37,627 nucleotides of DNA. It comes from Chromatiaceae bacterium (GTDB lineage: Bacteria > Pseudomonadota > Gammaproteobacteria > Chromatiales > Chromatiaceae). The notes under the pieces were generated by a model. That model saw nothing but the letters and a program-made list of their open reading frames with translations. It did not search any database and was not told the DNA's origin. The DNA lies in the NCBI GenBank assembly GCA_020851955.1, contig JADZBU010000075.1, positions 1 to 37,627 on the forward strand, read 5' to 3'. Position numbers and translations under genes: made by a program. This document shows positions 25,091-33,173 of this stretch, one piece after another; position 1 is the stretch's first letter; each line of letters opens with the position of its first letter.

Positions 25091-26095
25091 ATGTCATTTC
25101 AACCCGTCCGTTTTTACCAGACCGGCACCTTCACCGTCGGTAACCGCCTGCTTGACGAGGATAACCGCTCGGTCCAGGCCACCCAGGTCCGCACCAATTC
25201 CCTGAACTCCGGCCACCGCGCCTGCCAGGGTTGCGGCGAGGCCCTCGGCGCGAGGTACGCCATCGACGCGGCCATGGCCGCCTCGGATCGGCAACTGATC
25301 GCCGCCAACGCCACCGGCTGCCTGGAGGTCTTTTCGACGCCCTACCCGGAGACCTCCTGGCAGATCCCCTGGATTCACTCCCTGTTCGGCAATACCGCCG
25401 CCGTCGCCACCGGCATCGCGGCGGCGATGCGCATCAAGGGCCGCTCGGATGTCCGCATCGTCGCCCAGGGCGGCGACGGAGGGACCACCGACATCGGCTT
25501 CGGCTGCCTGTCCGGCATGTTCGAGCGCAACGACGACGTCCTCTATATCTGCTACGACAACGAGGCCTACATGAACACCGGCGTGCAGCGCTCCTCGGCG
25601 ACGCCGCCGGCGGTGCGCACCGCCACGACCATGCCGGTCGGCCCCGAGCCGGGCAATGTCTTCGGCCAGGGCAAGAACGTCCCCCTGATCGCCATGGCCC
25701 ACGGTATCCCCTACGTCGCCACCGCCACCGTCGCCGACCTGCGCGACCTGGAGTACAAGGTCAAGCGGGCCATCGGCATTCGCGGGGCCAAGTACATCCA
25801 CATCTTCGTCCCCTGCCCCCTCGGCTGGGGGTCCCCCTCGAACGAGACCATCCAGCTGGCGCGCATGGTCAAGGAATGCGGCCTCTTCCCGGTCTACGAG
25901 GCGGAGCACGGCGAGGTGGTCAGCGTGTCCCGGATTCGTAAACAGATCCCGGTCGAGGAATACATGCGGCCGCAGCGGCGCTACGCGCACCTGTTCGGCA
26001 AGACGCCCGCCACCAAGGTCATCGCCAAGATCCAGGCCATGGCCGATCGCAACATCAAAAAGTTTGGCCTACTCGAAGAGGGGGGGAACCGATGA
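25091..26095 (+). CDS. 2-oxoacid:acceptor oxidoreductase, beta subunit
   Basis: This 334-residue beta chain (PorB/PadI type) binds the diphosphate of thiamine diphosphate and a 4Fe-4S cluster. It shows ACQGCGEAL with two cluster cysteines near residue 45, NATGCLEV with a third, and FVPCPLGWG with a likely fourth. The cofactor motif is QGGDGGTTDIGFG, followed by YDNEAYMNTGVQRS. This cluster-bearing form matches pyruvate- and phenylglyoxylate-type enzymes better than 2-oxoglutarate ones. The start lies after GAGAGGG, and the stop overlaps the next ATG (ATGA). It is complete. Confidence 0.93.
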   Translation: MSFQPVRFYQTGTFTVGNRLLDEDNRSVQATQVRTNSLNSGHRACQGCGEALGARYAIDAAMAASDRQLIAANATGCLEVFSTPYPETSWQIPWIHSLFGNTAAVATGIAAAMRIKGRSDVRIVAQGGDGGTTDIGFGCLSGMFERNDDVLYICYDNEAYMNTGVQRSSATPPAVRTATTMPVGPEPGNVFGQGKNVPLIAMAHGIPYVATATVADLRDLEYKVKRAIGIRGAKYIHIFVPCPLGWGSPSNETIQLARMVKECGLFPVYEAEHGEVVSVSRIRKQIPVEEYMRPQRRYAHLFGKTPATKVIAKIQAMADRNIKKFGLLEEGGNR

Positions 26096-27726
26096 GTACC
26101 GTCAAGAACAAGCCCTTTGCCATCACCCTCAATGTCGGCTCCTCGCTCGCCAACAAGACCGGCTCCTGGCGCACCGCGCGCCCCGTCTATCTCGACCGCA
26201 TGCCGCCCTGCAACAACCAGTGCCCGGCGGGCGAGAACATCCAGAGCTGGCTCTACCTCGCCGAGGAGGGCAATTACGAGGGGGCCTGGCGCAAGATCAT
26301 GGAAGAGAACCCCTTCCCGGCGATCATGGGCCGCGTTTGCTATCACACCTGCGAGGGCGCCTGCAACCGCGGCAAGGTGGACCTGCCCGTCGGCATCAAC
26401 TCCGTCGAGCGCTTCCTGGGCGACCAGGCCATCAAGTACGGCTGGACGGTGGCCCCGGGCAAGCCCACCGGCAAGAAGGTCATGGTCCTGGGGGCCGGCC
26501 CCAGCGGCCTCTCGGCGGCCTACCATCTCGCCCGGATGGGTCACGCCGTGACCGTCTTCGAGGCCAGCCCCAAGGCCGGCGGCATGATCCGCTACGGCAT
26601 CCCCAAGTACCGGATGCCCCGCGAGAAGCTGAACGCGGAGATCCTGCGCATCAAGGACATGGGCGTGGACATCCGCCTCAACAGCCGCGTCACGGACGTC
26701 GCCCAAACCCTGCGGGACGGCGGCTTCGCGGCCTGCTTCCTCGCCGTCGGTCTGCAACAGGGCCAGAAGGTCGATATTCCGCAAAAGGGCGATCTGCCGG
26801 TCCTGGACGCCATCAGCGTGCTGCGGGCGGTGGAACTGGAGGACCCGGTCGCCCTCTTTGGTCATGTGGTGGTCAATGGCGGCGGCAACACGGCCATCGA
26901 CGTGGCCCGGTCGGCGATCCGCCTGGGGGCCATCTCGGTTACCGTCATCGTCCGCCGGGCTCGCGAGTACATGCCCGCCCACCCCGGCGAGATCAGCGAG
27001 GGTCTCGAGGAAGGCATCAAGCTCCTCAACCTGCGCCAGATCATCGGCATCGACGGCCACACCCTGACCCTGGAGACCATGGTCCCCGGCGAGGGCAGCG
27101 GCATCCTGCGGACCGGCCAGACCTCGACCCTGGAGGCGGACGTCCTGGTCCAGGCCTTCGGCCAGACCGGTGACTTCTCGGCCTTCGACCAGTTGCCGGG
27201 GCTGGTGGTGGCCGACGGCGCCGTCCAGGTCGGCACCGACATGATGACCGGCGCGGTCGGCGTCTTTGCCGGCGGCGACATGATTCCCTGGGCGCGCAAT
27301 GCCACCGCCGCCATCGGGCTCGGCAAGAAGGCGGCACGCAACATCGACGCCTTCCTGCGCGGCGTGAAATATCAGCCGCGGCCGAAGGCGGAGATCGCCA
27401 CCTTCGACAAGCTCAATACCTGGTACTACTCGGACGCGCCCCGCACCATCAGCCCCATGCTCGACCTGGTGCGGCGCACCACGGGCTTCGCCGAGGTCGT
27501 CGGCAACCTCGACGAGGGCAACGCCCTCTTCGAGGCCCGGCGCTGCATGAGTTGCGGCAACTGCTTTGAATGCGATAACTGCTACGGCGTCTGCCCCGAC
27601 AACGCCGTGATCAAGCTGGGGCCCGGCAACCGCTTCCGGTTCAACTACGACTATTGCAAGGGCTGTGGCATCTGTGTGTCGGAGTGCCCCTGCGGCGCCA
27701 TCAAGATGGTCCCGGAAGAGATCTGA
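26092..27726 (+). CDS. GltD-like FAD/NAD(P)H oxidoreductase with ferredoxin-type clusters (electron-transfer subunit)
   Basis: This 544-residue protein links the oxidoreductase to NAD(P). The N-terminus has the glutamate-synthase small-subunit cysteine pattern for 4Fe-4S clusters (C40, C44, C83, C87, C91). Then come an FAD-binding fold at VLGAGPSGLSAAYH and an NAD(P)-binding fold at NGGGNTAIDVARSA. GGDMIPWARNATAAIG closes the FAD site. The C-terminus holds two cysteine groups, C485-C501 (C..C..C..C..C...C) and C522, C525, C528, C532, the latter a classic ferredoxin motif. In phenylglyoxylate dehydrogenase the NADH-oxidoreductase (PadH) and small ferredoxin-like (PadF) subunits are separate. 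Here one chain appears to combine them, and no separate delta gene is present in the unit. It overlaps the beta gene by 4 bp. Confidence 0.9.
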   Translation: MSTVKNKPFAITLNVGSSLANKTGSWRTARPVYLDRMPPCNNQCPAGENIQSWLYLAEEGNYEGAWRKIMEENPFPAIMGRVCYHTCEGACNRGKVDLPVGINSVERFLGDQAIKYGWTVAPGKPTGKKVMVLGAGPSGLSAAYHLARMGHAVTVFEASPKAGGMIRYGIPKYRMPREKLNAEILRIKDMGVDIRLNSRVTDVAQTLRDGGFAACFLAVGLQQGQKVDIPQKGDLPVLDAISVLRAVELEDPVALFGHVVVNGGGNTAIDVARSAIRLGAISVTVIVRRAREYMPAHPGEISEGLEEGIKLLNLRQIIGIDGHTLTLETMVPGEGSGILRTGQTSTLEADVLVQAFGQTGDFSAFDQLPGLVVADGAVQVGTDMMTGAVGVFAGGDMIPWARNATAAIGLGKKAARNIDAFLRGVKYQPRPKAEIATFDKLNTWYYSDAPRTISPMLDLVRRTTGFAEVVGNLDEGNALFEARRCMSCGNCFECDNCYGVCPDNAVIKLGPGNRFRFNYDYCKGCGICVSECPCGAIKMVPEEI

Positions 27727-27741
27727 GGAAGCTAACCTTCC

Positions 27742-27756
27742 CGTGCGCTTGGCACG
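27742..27756 (+). terminator. Hairpin after the oxidoreductase operon (weak)
   Basis: CGTGC and GCACG form a 5-bp stem with a 5-nt loop 15 bp after the operon stop. Two more short stems flank it (GGAAG/CTTCC before, CGCCCT/AGGGCG after). There is no T-tract, so termination would be Rho-dependent or weak. Confidence 0.3.
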
Positions 27757-27804
27757 CCCGCGCCCTCACCCGGGGGGCAAGGGCGAGCGTAACCGTTCAG
27801 ACCC

Positions 27805-28062
27805 CTAGCGGCATGGTTTGGGGGTGAGACAGGTGGCGCTCAGGACAGGCAGCCAATGCCGTTTGCCGCCGATGCGTACCCCGGTCTCGTCGGCATGGGC
27901 AACCTCCAGCGTCGCACCCGGATGCTGCTTATGCCCCCCGGGCTGCTGGCCACGGTTCGTCCGCAGGGATTTGGGGGGCGGTTTCTTGAAGGGGGGATCA
28001 GAGGACGGTGGTTTGCTGGAGTTGTGGCTATCCTTGGCCAAGCGCGCTTCCAGTTCAGATAA
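27805..28062 (-). pseudogene. IS66-family transposase remnant, internally deleted
   Basis: The frame reads LSELEARLAKDSHNSSKPP followed by SSDPPFKKPPPKSLR and a GGHKQHPGATL segment, the typical N-terminal linker of the IS66 TnpC transposase. It then jumps directly to VAHADETGVRIGGKRHW, which in intact proteins lies far downstream in the catalytic core and contains its first DDE aspartate. The intervening part (of the order of 150-200 residues) is missing, and the frame ends soon after at 27805. The piece cannot encode an active transposase. Its 5' part overlaps the last codons and stop of the PIN gene, so the element edge lies at that gene's 3' end. No terminal inverted repeats or other IS66 genes are seen. 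Confidence 0.82.
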
Positions 28063-28624
28063 GGTCGATATGATCCTCCAACAATGCAGCGACGCCCGTC
28101 AGACCTTGGCGGCGCAGACAGGCGACGAAAGCATCGGGCGTTAGCGGTGGATTGTGAAGCGAGGCACGCTGCTGTTTGGCCGCGACGATCAAGACGCCCG
28201 GTTCCAGGTCCGCCAGATCAAGCACAAAGTCGTCTGGATGGCGTGCGAAGATATCGAAGTCCCCAAGCGCGGCCTGGGGAAAGTCCTTCAGGTTAAGGGT
28301 TACGATGCACTGGGCACCGGCACGGATGGCCGCTGCCAGAACATGTCGATCGTCGGGGTCCGGCAGGTCCAGATCGTCGATCAGAGATTCGTAGCCCGTC
28401 ACGAGGCAGTCCGGTACCGCCCGGTCAATCAATTGGGCCGTCCGCGCGATGCTCTGCGGGTCCAGTTCAGAGCGCTGTCTCAGCAATGCGCCGATCCACT
28501 CCTGTCGAATGCGCTCGGTCCAGCGGGCACGAAACCGTCTGGTCTGGGCTAGACGGATCATCAGGTCCCGTAGCGGTGCCGGATAGAACAGGCATGCATC
28601 GTAGACGACCGTGAAGTTGGCCAT
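28055..28624 (-). CDS. PIN-domain toxin-like ribonuclease
   Basis: This 189-residue PIN protein (PIN_3/COG1569 type) is probably a metal-dependent ribonuclease toxin. The acidic residues expected for a PIN active site are visible: D9 in VVYDACLFYP, E42 in RQEWIG, D91/D92 in DPDDRHVLAAA, and the NLKDF motif with D114. Its ATG follows the stop of the HTH gene with no gap (TAGATG), the usual antitoxin-toxin order. The last codons and the TGA overlap the IS66 remnant, so the C-terminus may have been altered by that insertion, although the PIN core is intact. A VapBC-like function is inferred from family and gene pairing. Confidence 0.82.
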   Translation of the reverse strand: MANFTVVYDACLFYPAPLRDLMIRLAQTRRFRARWTERIRQEWIGALLRQRSELDPQSIARTAQLIDRAVPDCLVTGYESLIDDLDLPDPDDRHVLAAAIRAGAQCIVTLNLKDFPQAALGDFDIFARHPDDFVLDLADLEPGVLIVAAKQQRASLHNPPLTPDAFVACLRRQGLTGVAALLEDHIDLI

Positions 28625-29083
28625 CTAATACCCCAGGCCCAGCTCCTGAGCCACGGCGGTCAGGGTGTCCGCTGCTTCGCGACTGGCGTTATCGATCCGC
28701 TCCTTGTAGACCAGCAGATCGGCGAATCGGATGCGCCGATGACGGCCGAGCTTGTGGAACGGGATGTCCCCCGCCTCCAGCCGCTTGACCAAATAGGGTC
28801 GCGAGACATTCAACAGGTCCGCCGCCTGCTGGGTGGTCAGCTCCGCGTGCACAGGTACCAGCGACACCGCATTTCCCTGCGCCATCTGGCTCAAAATGTC
28901 AACGAGCATGTGGATGGCGGACACCGGCACCGTCACATCGGTGTCCCCGTCGATCAGGCGCAACCGCGCCTGCTTGCCGCCTCCCGCACAGGCGGCAAGC
29001 AAACGGCTGCTCTCCGCCGCAAGCCCGGCCTCTTCGTCGGTCGGCAAGCGGACGGTACGCAAGAGACTCGATGCCACGCTCAT
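28625..29083 (-). CDS. HTH (excisionase/MerR-like) antitoxin-type DNA-binding protein
   Basis: This 152-residue protein has a C-terminal helix-turn-helix of the excisionase type: LTTQQAADLLNVSRPYLVKRL, then GDIPFHKLGRHRRIRFADLL. The ATG at 29083 is preferred over a GTG two codons upstream, because GGAG lies 9 nt before the ATG and only a few nt before the GTG. The N-terminal 85 residues show no known motif. It sits directly upstream of the PIN gene, and such HTH-PIN pairs are a known toxin-antitoxin arrangement in which the HTH protein neutralises the toxin and represses the pair. Autoregulation is inferred. Confidence 0.8.
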   Translation of the reverse strand: MSVASSLLRTVRLPTDEEAGLAAESSRLLAACAGGGKQARLRLIDGDTDVTVPVSAIHMLVDILSQMAQGNAVSLVPVHAELTTQQAADLLNVSRPYLVKRLEAGDIPFHKLGRHRRIRFADLLVYKERIDNASREAADTLTAVAQELGLGY

Positions 29084-29089
29084 AGCCAC

Positions 29090-29446
29090 TCTCTCCGGTT
29101 CGGTTTTGTCTTAATCTGCCAACGATGATAGCCGAAAAACGAAATATCCGAAACGGAATCCCATAGAGATATCCCTAGCGTAACCTCTTGAAGCACCCTG
29201 CTCTGTCTCCCACCGCTTTCCCTGGTGCCAGGCGCGCTCCTTGGCCAACTCTGCGGCCTCGTCCAGACGCTCGATGATGGCCTGGTCCTCCTGTAGCGTC
29301 TGCCGCTCAGGTCCGGACAGGTCGGGCTCAGTCCTTCAAGGCGTCGTGACTTCCGGGACCTGGGAGCCCGAGGGGTGCGGTGTCGTCAATGGCGGCTGGC
29401 AGGTGGGGGTCATACCCCCGCGATATGGGCCGAGGCCAAGAACGAG
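29090..29446. other. Intergenic stretch without a supported gene
   Basis: These 357 bp separate the antitoxin start from the stop of the sugar dehydrogenase gene, both on the minus strand. The promoter of the toxin-antitoxin pair should lie in the more AT-rich part near 29100-29165. A charged minus-strand reading frame around 29165-29325 (with LSGPERQTLQEDQ) looks coding-like but has no credible start and no family I recognise. Confidence 0.4.
29405..29419 (-). terminator. Hairpin after the sugar dehydrogenase gene (weak)
   Basis: GGGGGT and ACCCCC form a perfect 6-bp stem with a 3-nt loop, 27 bp past the dehydrogenase stop on the minus strand. There is no T-tract, so its role is uncertain. 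Confidence 0.3.
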
Positions 29447-30901
29447 CTAGAGACGCCCATCGACGGCCGCCGCCGGCAGGATGGACTTGACGTCGTAGAG
29501 GATGGACCGGGCCTTACCCAGGGCCCGGAGGGCCGGGGCGCCCAGGGTGATGAAATCCCGGTGGGCAACGGCCAGGATGACGGCGTCGTAGCTACCGGGC
29601 GCGGGCAGGGCCGGCAGGCAGTCGATGCCGTACTCGTGCTTGGCCTCGGCGCGATCGACCCAGGGATCGAAACAATCCACCGCGATGCTGTAGTCACGCA
29701 AGGCGTCGATGATATCGATGACGCGCGTGTTGCGCAGGTCCGGGCAGTTCTCCTTGAAGGCCAGGCCCAGGACCAGGATGCGGCTGTTACAGACGCCGAT
29801 GCCATGGCCGAGCATAAGCTTGACGACGGTCTCGGCGACATGGGCGCCCATGCGGTCATTGATGCGGCGGCCGGCGAGGATGACCTCGGGGTGATAGCCG
29901 ATGGCGATGGCCTTGTGGGTCAGGTAGTAGGGATCGACGCCGATGCAGTGGCCGCCGACCAGGCCGGGGCGGAAGGGGAGGAAGTTCCATTTGCTGCCGG
30001 CCGCCTCCAGCACCTCCAGGGTGTCGATGCCGAGCCGGCCGAAAATAAGGGCCAGCTCGTTCATGAGGGCGATGTTGAGATCACGCTGGGTGTTCTCGAT
30101 GACCTTGGCCGCCTCGGCGACGCGGATGCTGCTGGCGGGGTGGGTGCCGGCGGTGATGATCTGGCGGTAGAGGGCATCGACGATGGCGGCGATGGCGGGG
30201 CTGGAACCGCTGGTGACCTTTTTGATGGTGGTGAGGCGGTGGTCGTGGTCGCCGGGGTTGATGCGTTCGGGGCTGTAGCCGAGGTGGAAGCCGTTGAGCA
30301 CGCTCCCCCTCTCCCCCGGCCCCTCCCCCGCCAGGGGGGAGGGGAGTGAAGATGACGCACTCCCTGCTCTCTCGCTAGTTAGGGGGGAGGAAGAATACGC
30401 ACTTCCTGCTCCCTCCCCCCTGGCGGGGGAGGGTTGGGGAGAGGGGGATGGCAGGTACTTGAGCCCGGAAACCCGCTCCAGCACCGGGGCGCAATCGTCC
30501 TCGGTGCAGCCGGGATAAACGGTGGATTCGTAGATGACCAGATCGCCGGGCTTAAGGACCTGGCCGACGGTGGCGGAGGCCTTGAGCAGGGGCGTGAGGT
30601 CGGGGCGCTTATACTCATCCACCGGGGTGGGGACGGTGACGATGAAGATGCGGCAGGCGCGCAAGGCCTCTAGGTCATGGGTAATACGCAACTGCCGGGC
30701 GGCGGCCAGGGCCTCGGGGGTGACCTCGCGGGTGCTGTCATGGCCCGCTTGCAACTCCGCGATGCGCCCGGCGTTGATGTCGAAGCCGACCACGGGGCGG
30801 TGCCTGCCGAATTCGACCGCGAGCGGCAGGCCGACGTAGCCCAGGCCGATGATGGCGAGCGGAGTGTCGGGGGCAGTGAGATGATCAAGGTTTTCGGTCA
30901 T
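29447..30901 (-). CDS. Nucleotide-sugar dehydrogenase (TviB/WbpA-type UDP-HexNAc 6-dehydrogenase) with in-frame repeat insertion
   Basis: This enzyme oxidises a UDP-N-acetylhexosamine to the uronic acid with two NAD+, feeding O-antigen or capsule synthesis. It has 484 residues against about 425-430 for the family. The NAD motif GLGYVG is at 19-24, the catalytic cysteine is C319 in [11 protein letters not shown], and [11 protein letters not shown] and [16 protein letters not shown] are conserved. The surplus of about 53 residues (roughly 150-202) lies between GLKY and [12 protein letters not shown], where homologues are continuous, and has a Ser/Pro/Gly/Glu-rich sequence ([14 protein letters not shown]) translated from a palindromic repeat. 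The frame is kept, so the product may still fold with an exposed loop, but activity is unproven. TviB/WbpA type is favoured over UDP-glucose dehydrogenase. Neighbouring genes give no pathway. Confidence 0.88.
   Translation of the reverse strand: MTENLDHLTAPDTPLAIIGLGYVGLPLAVEFGRHRPVVGFDINAGRIAELQAGHDSTREVTPEALAAARQLRITHDLEALRACRIFIVTVPTPVDEYKRPDLTPLLKASATVGQVLKPGDLVIYESTVYPGCTEDDCAPVLERVSGLKYLPSPSPQPSPARGEGAGSAYSSSPLTSERAGSASSSLPSPLAGEGPGERGSVLNGFHLGYSPERINPGDHDHRLTTIKKVTSGSSPAIAAIVDALYRQIITAGTHPASSIRVAEAAKVIENTQRDLNIALMNELALIFGRLGIDTLEVLEAAGSKWNFLPFRPGLVGGHCIGVDPYYLTHKAIAIGYHPEVILAGRRINDRMGAHVAETVVKLMLGHGIGVCNSRILVLGLAFKENCPDLRNTRVIDIIDALRDYSIAVDCFDPWVDRAEAKHEYGIDCLPALPAPGSYDAVILAVAHRDFITLGAPALRALGKARSILYDVKSILPAAAVDGRL
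30305..30447. repeat. Compound palindromic repeat element inside the sugar dehydrogenase gene
   Basis: Inverted arms of about 40 bp lie at 30305-30344 and at 30408-30447. Both contain CCCTCTCCCC, CCTCCCCCGCCAGG and GGGGGAGG in matching order and differ at only a few positions. Between them are two direct copies of a unit of about 40 bp with AGCAGG(A/G)AGTGCGT as its core. The GC-rich palindrome, read as [12 protein letters not shown] or [14 protein letters not shown], is of a type dispersed in many proteobacterial genomes, normally between genes. Here it sits inside a gene and leaves the frame open. Confidence 0.85.
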
Positions 30902-31179
30902 GATGGCAGGCTGGCGTTGACGTGGTAGGAAGGCTCGGTGGGGACGGGATGATAACCGGAACGGCAGCGGAAACCCACTTTCGCCGCCCCCCTTCAGGTC
31001 TCATCTTGTAACATCTTGTTGACACAAGCTAGACTGCGCCCATCGAGTCCGTTGGAGCCCTCTTCCACATCGCTCGCCGCGACCATCGGCACGAGCCGAT
31101 CGCCACCAGGACGAGATGCCGTCGCGGCCTCCCTGACCACCCCGCCTGGTCGCCTAAACCCGGAGCACCCCTGTCGAGG

Positions 31180-32301
31180 ATGGACGAACAAGATGCCACC
31201 CCGTCCGACCTCACCACGGCGCCGGCCGCCCTTGGCCGCTGGCCGCCCCTCGCGGCATCGCCTTCAGCCCCTCCCCCCTACGATGACGAACTGGCACACT
31301 TTTTCACCCAGTCCCTCGACCTGCTGTGCATTGCCGGATTCGACAATTATTTCAAGGTCTTGAACCCGGCGTGGACCCACCGACTGGGTTGGACCCTGCA
31401 GGAACTCAAGGCCAGGCCGATCCTCGACCTCGTGCATGCCGACGATCGCGCCGCCACCCGGGCCCAAGTCACCGCGATCGCCCGCGGGCAGGAGCCAAGG
31501 CTCTTCGAAAACCGCTTCCGTCACCGGGACGGCAGCTACCGCTGGCTGCGCTGGAACGTGCGCCCGGTGCCGGGCCGCGCACGGATCTACGCCATCGCGC
31601 GGGACATCACCCAACAAATACGCCTGGAGAGCGAGATCGTCGCGATCGCCGATCAAGAAAAGGAGCGCATGGGTCGGGAGTTGCACGACGGCTTGTGCCA
31701 GAACCTGGCCGGGATCGCGGCCCTGAGCGCGACCCTGTCCCGCCGCCTCGCGGCGCACGCCGACCCCGCCGCCTCCGCCGCCAGCGAAATTGCCAAGCTG
31801 CTGAATGACACCATCCGCCAGACCCGTGACCTGGCGCGTGGTTTCGTCCCGCTGGGCTTGCACGAGGCCGGTCTCGAAGGGGCGCTCGAGACCCTGGTCG
31901 GCAATATCCGGCAGCGGTTTCACGTCTCCTGCACCCTGGCCTGCGATCACCCACTCACCCACCTTCCCCCCGAGGTCGCGGTCCACCTGTTTCGCATTAC
32001 CCAAGAGGCCGTCCACAATGCCGTGGCCCACGGACGGGCCGATCAGATCGAAATCACCCTCGGCTGCCAGGATGGTCAAGGTCTGCTCAGCGTGCGGGAC
32101 ACGGGGGTCGGCCTGTGCGTGAAAGTCAGCCAAGGCAAAGGCATCGGCCTGCACACCATGGCCTACCGGGCGCGGATGATCGGTGGGACCCTGGAGATGC
32201 AGACGCCCCTCCGGGGCGGCACCCGGGTCCTCTGTGCCTTTCCCCTGCCCGCATCACCCGACGCCAGCGAGGCCCCCGACCATGCCCGTGACCCCACCTG
32301 A
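31180..32301 (+). CDS. Soluble PAS-domain sensor histidine kinase (NarL-partner, HisKA_3 type)
   Basis: This 373-residue kinase has no membrane segment and so senses a cytoplasmic signal. A PAS domain spans about residues 45-150 (SLDLLCIAGFDNYF through RIYAIARDIT). The dimerisation/phosphoacceptor part is RELHDGLCQNLAG with H169, the HisKA_3 form. The ATPase domain has ITQEAVHNAVAHG (N280), DTGVGL and GIGLHTM. No cysteine or histidine pattern for a bound cofactor stands out, so the ligand is unknown. The chosen ATG has GAGG directly before it, closer than usual, so a longer or weaker start is possible. The response regulator gene overlaps its 3' end by 20 bp, which makes it the obvious partner. 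Confidence 0.88.
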   Translation: MDEQDATPSDLTTAPAALGRWPPLAASPSAPPPYDDELAHFFTQSLDLLCIAGFDNYFKVLNPAWTHRLGWTLQELKARPILDLVHADDRAATRAQVTAIARGQEPRLFENRFRHRDGSYRWLRWNVRPVPGRARIYAIARDITQQIRLESEIVAIADQEKERMGRELHDGLCQNLAGIAALSATLSRRLAAHADPAASAASEIAKLLNDTIRQTRDLARGFVPLGLHEAGLEGALETLVGNIRQRFHVSCTLACDHPLTHLPPEVAVHLFRITQEAVHNAVAHGRADQIEITLGCQDGQGLLSVRDTGVGLCVKVSQGKGIGLHTMAYRARMIGGTLEMQTPLRGGTRVLCAFPLPASPDASEAPDHARDPT

Positions 32302-32974
32302 GGCAAGCGACCAGCCCGACCCGCGCAGGCGCATCCTGATCGTCGACGATCATCCCATGCTGCGTCGCGGACTCGCCGCCCTGATCGAATCCGTGCCCGA
32401 CCTCACTGTTTGCGGCGAAGCCGCCACCCGCACCGCCGCCCTCGAGGCCATCCGGGCTAACCCGCCCGACCTGGTGATCGTCGATCTCATGCTCGGGGAC
32501 AGCCATGGTCTCGATCTGGTCAAGGACCTCAAGATCCGCCACCCCGGGATGCCGGCCCTGGTCCTCTCCATGCATGACGAGGCCCTCTATGCGGAGCGTT
32601 CCCTGCGGGCCGGGGCCCGTGGCTACGTCACCAAGCAGGAGCTGGACGACACCTTGCTCATGGCCATCCAGCGGGTGCTGGCCGGAGACATCTACATGAG
32701 CGGCAAGCTCCAGGCCCGGCTCGCCGCCCATTTCGTCGCCGGGCCAACGCCGGAAACGGGTGCGACCTGTGAGGGGCTGAGCGACCGCGAACTGGAGGTC
32801 TTTCGCCTGATCGGCCAGGGGCGGGGTACGCGCCAGATCGCCGAGGCCCTCCATCTCAGTATCAAGACCATCGAATCGCACCGCGAACACCTCAAGCAGA
32901 AGTTGCGCCTGGCATCCGGCGTGGAGCTCGTCCACCGCGCGACCCAATGGGTCGAGCACGAACTTGCCGGCTGA
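32282..32974 (+). CDS. NarL/FixJ-family response regulator
   Basis: This 230-residue regulator starts at the ATG at 32282 inside the kinase gene, in another frame. The receiver domain has IVDDHPML, the phosphoacceptor D68 in VIVDLMLGD, LSMHD, and the conserved K118 in YVTKQE. The C-terminal LuxR-type helix-turn-helix begins at LSDRELEVFRLI and includes TRQIAEALHLSIKTIESHR. It should be phosphorylated by the overlapping PAS kinase and then bind DNA. Its targets are unknown. The next gene downstream on the same strand is the collagen-like protein 199 bp away, a possible but untested target. Confidence 0.92.
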   Translation: MPVTPPEASDQPDPRRRILIVDDHPMLRRGLAALIESVPDLTVCGEAATRTAALEAIRANPPDLVIVDLMLGDSHGLDLVKDLKIRHPGMPALVLSMHDEALYAERSLRAGARGYVTKQELDDTLLMAIQRVLAGDIYMSGKLQARLAAHFVAGPTPETGATCEGLSDRELEVFRLIGQGRGTRQIAEALHLSIKTIESHREHLKQKLRLASGVELVHRATQWVEHELAG

Positions 32975-33055
32975 CCCGGTCCGTCCCGCTCCTCGCCGAT
33001 CTCCGCCATCCGGCGGCATCCCCGCCTCCCTGACGCTTGCCCTCCCGCCGGCCTT

Positions 33056-33069
33056 GGGGGGAATCCCCC
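33056..33069 (+). terminator. Short G/C hairpin after the response regulator (weak)
   Basis: GGGGG and CCCCC form a 5-bp stem with a 3-nt AAT loop about 80 bp after the regulator stop, with no T-tract. It separates the regulator from the collagen-like gene and may attenuate read-through. Confidence 0.25.
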
Positions 33070-33173
33070 ATGGCAAAATCAGGTCGGTCCCCGATGCGCG
33101 GAGGATCCCTGGCACTTAAGCTCCTTCTCAAGCGCTCCTTCAGGTTGCGCACCACCAGAGTGAGGAGAATAAG

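Noticed and set aside
29165-29330. Charged coding-like frame on the minus strand (with LSGPERQTLQEDQ)
   Set aside because: There is no credible start codon before the charged part and no homologue recognised; it could be a decayed gene but cannot be supported.
33108-33160. Possible sigma54 promoter (TGGCAC) before the collagen-like gene
   Set aside because: The -24-like TGGCAC has no TTGC element at the required spacing downstream.
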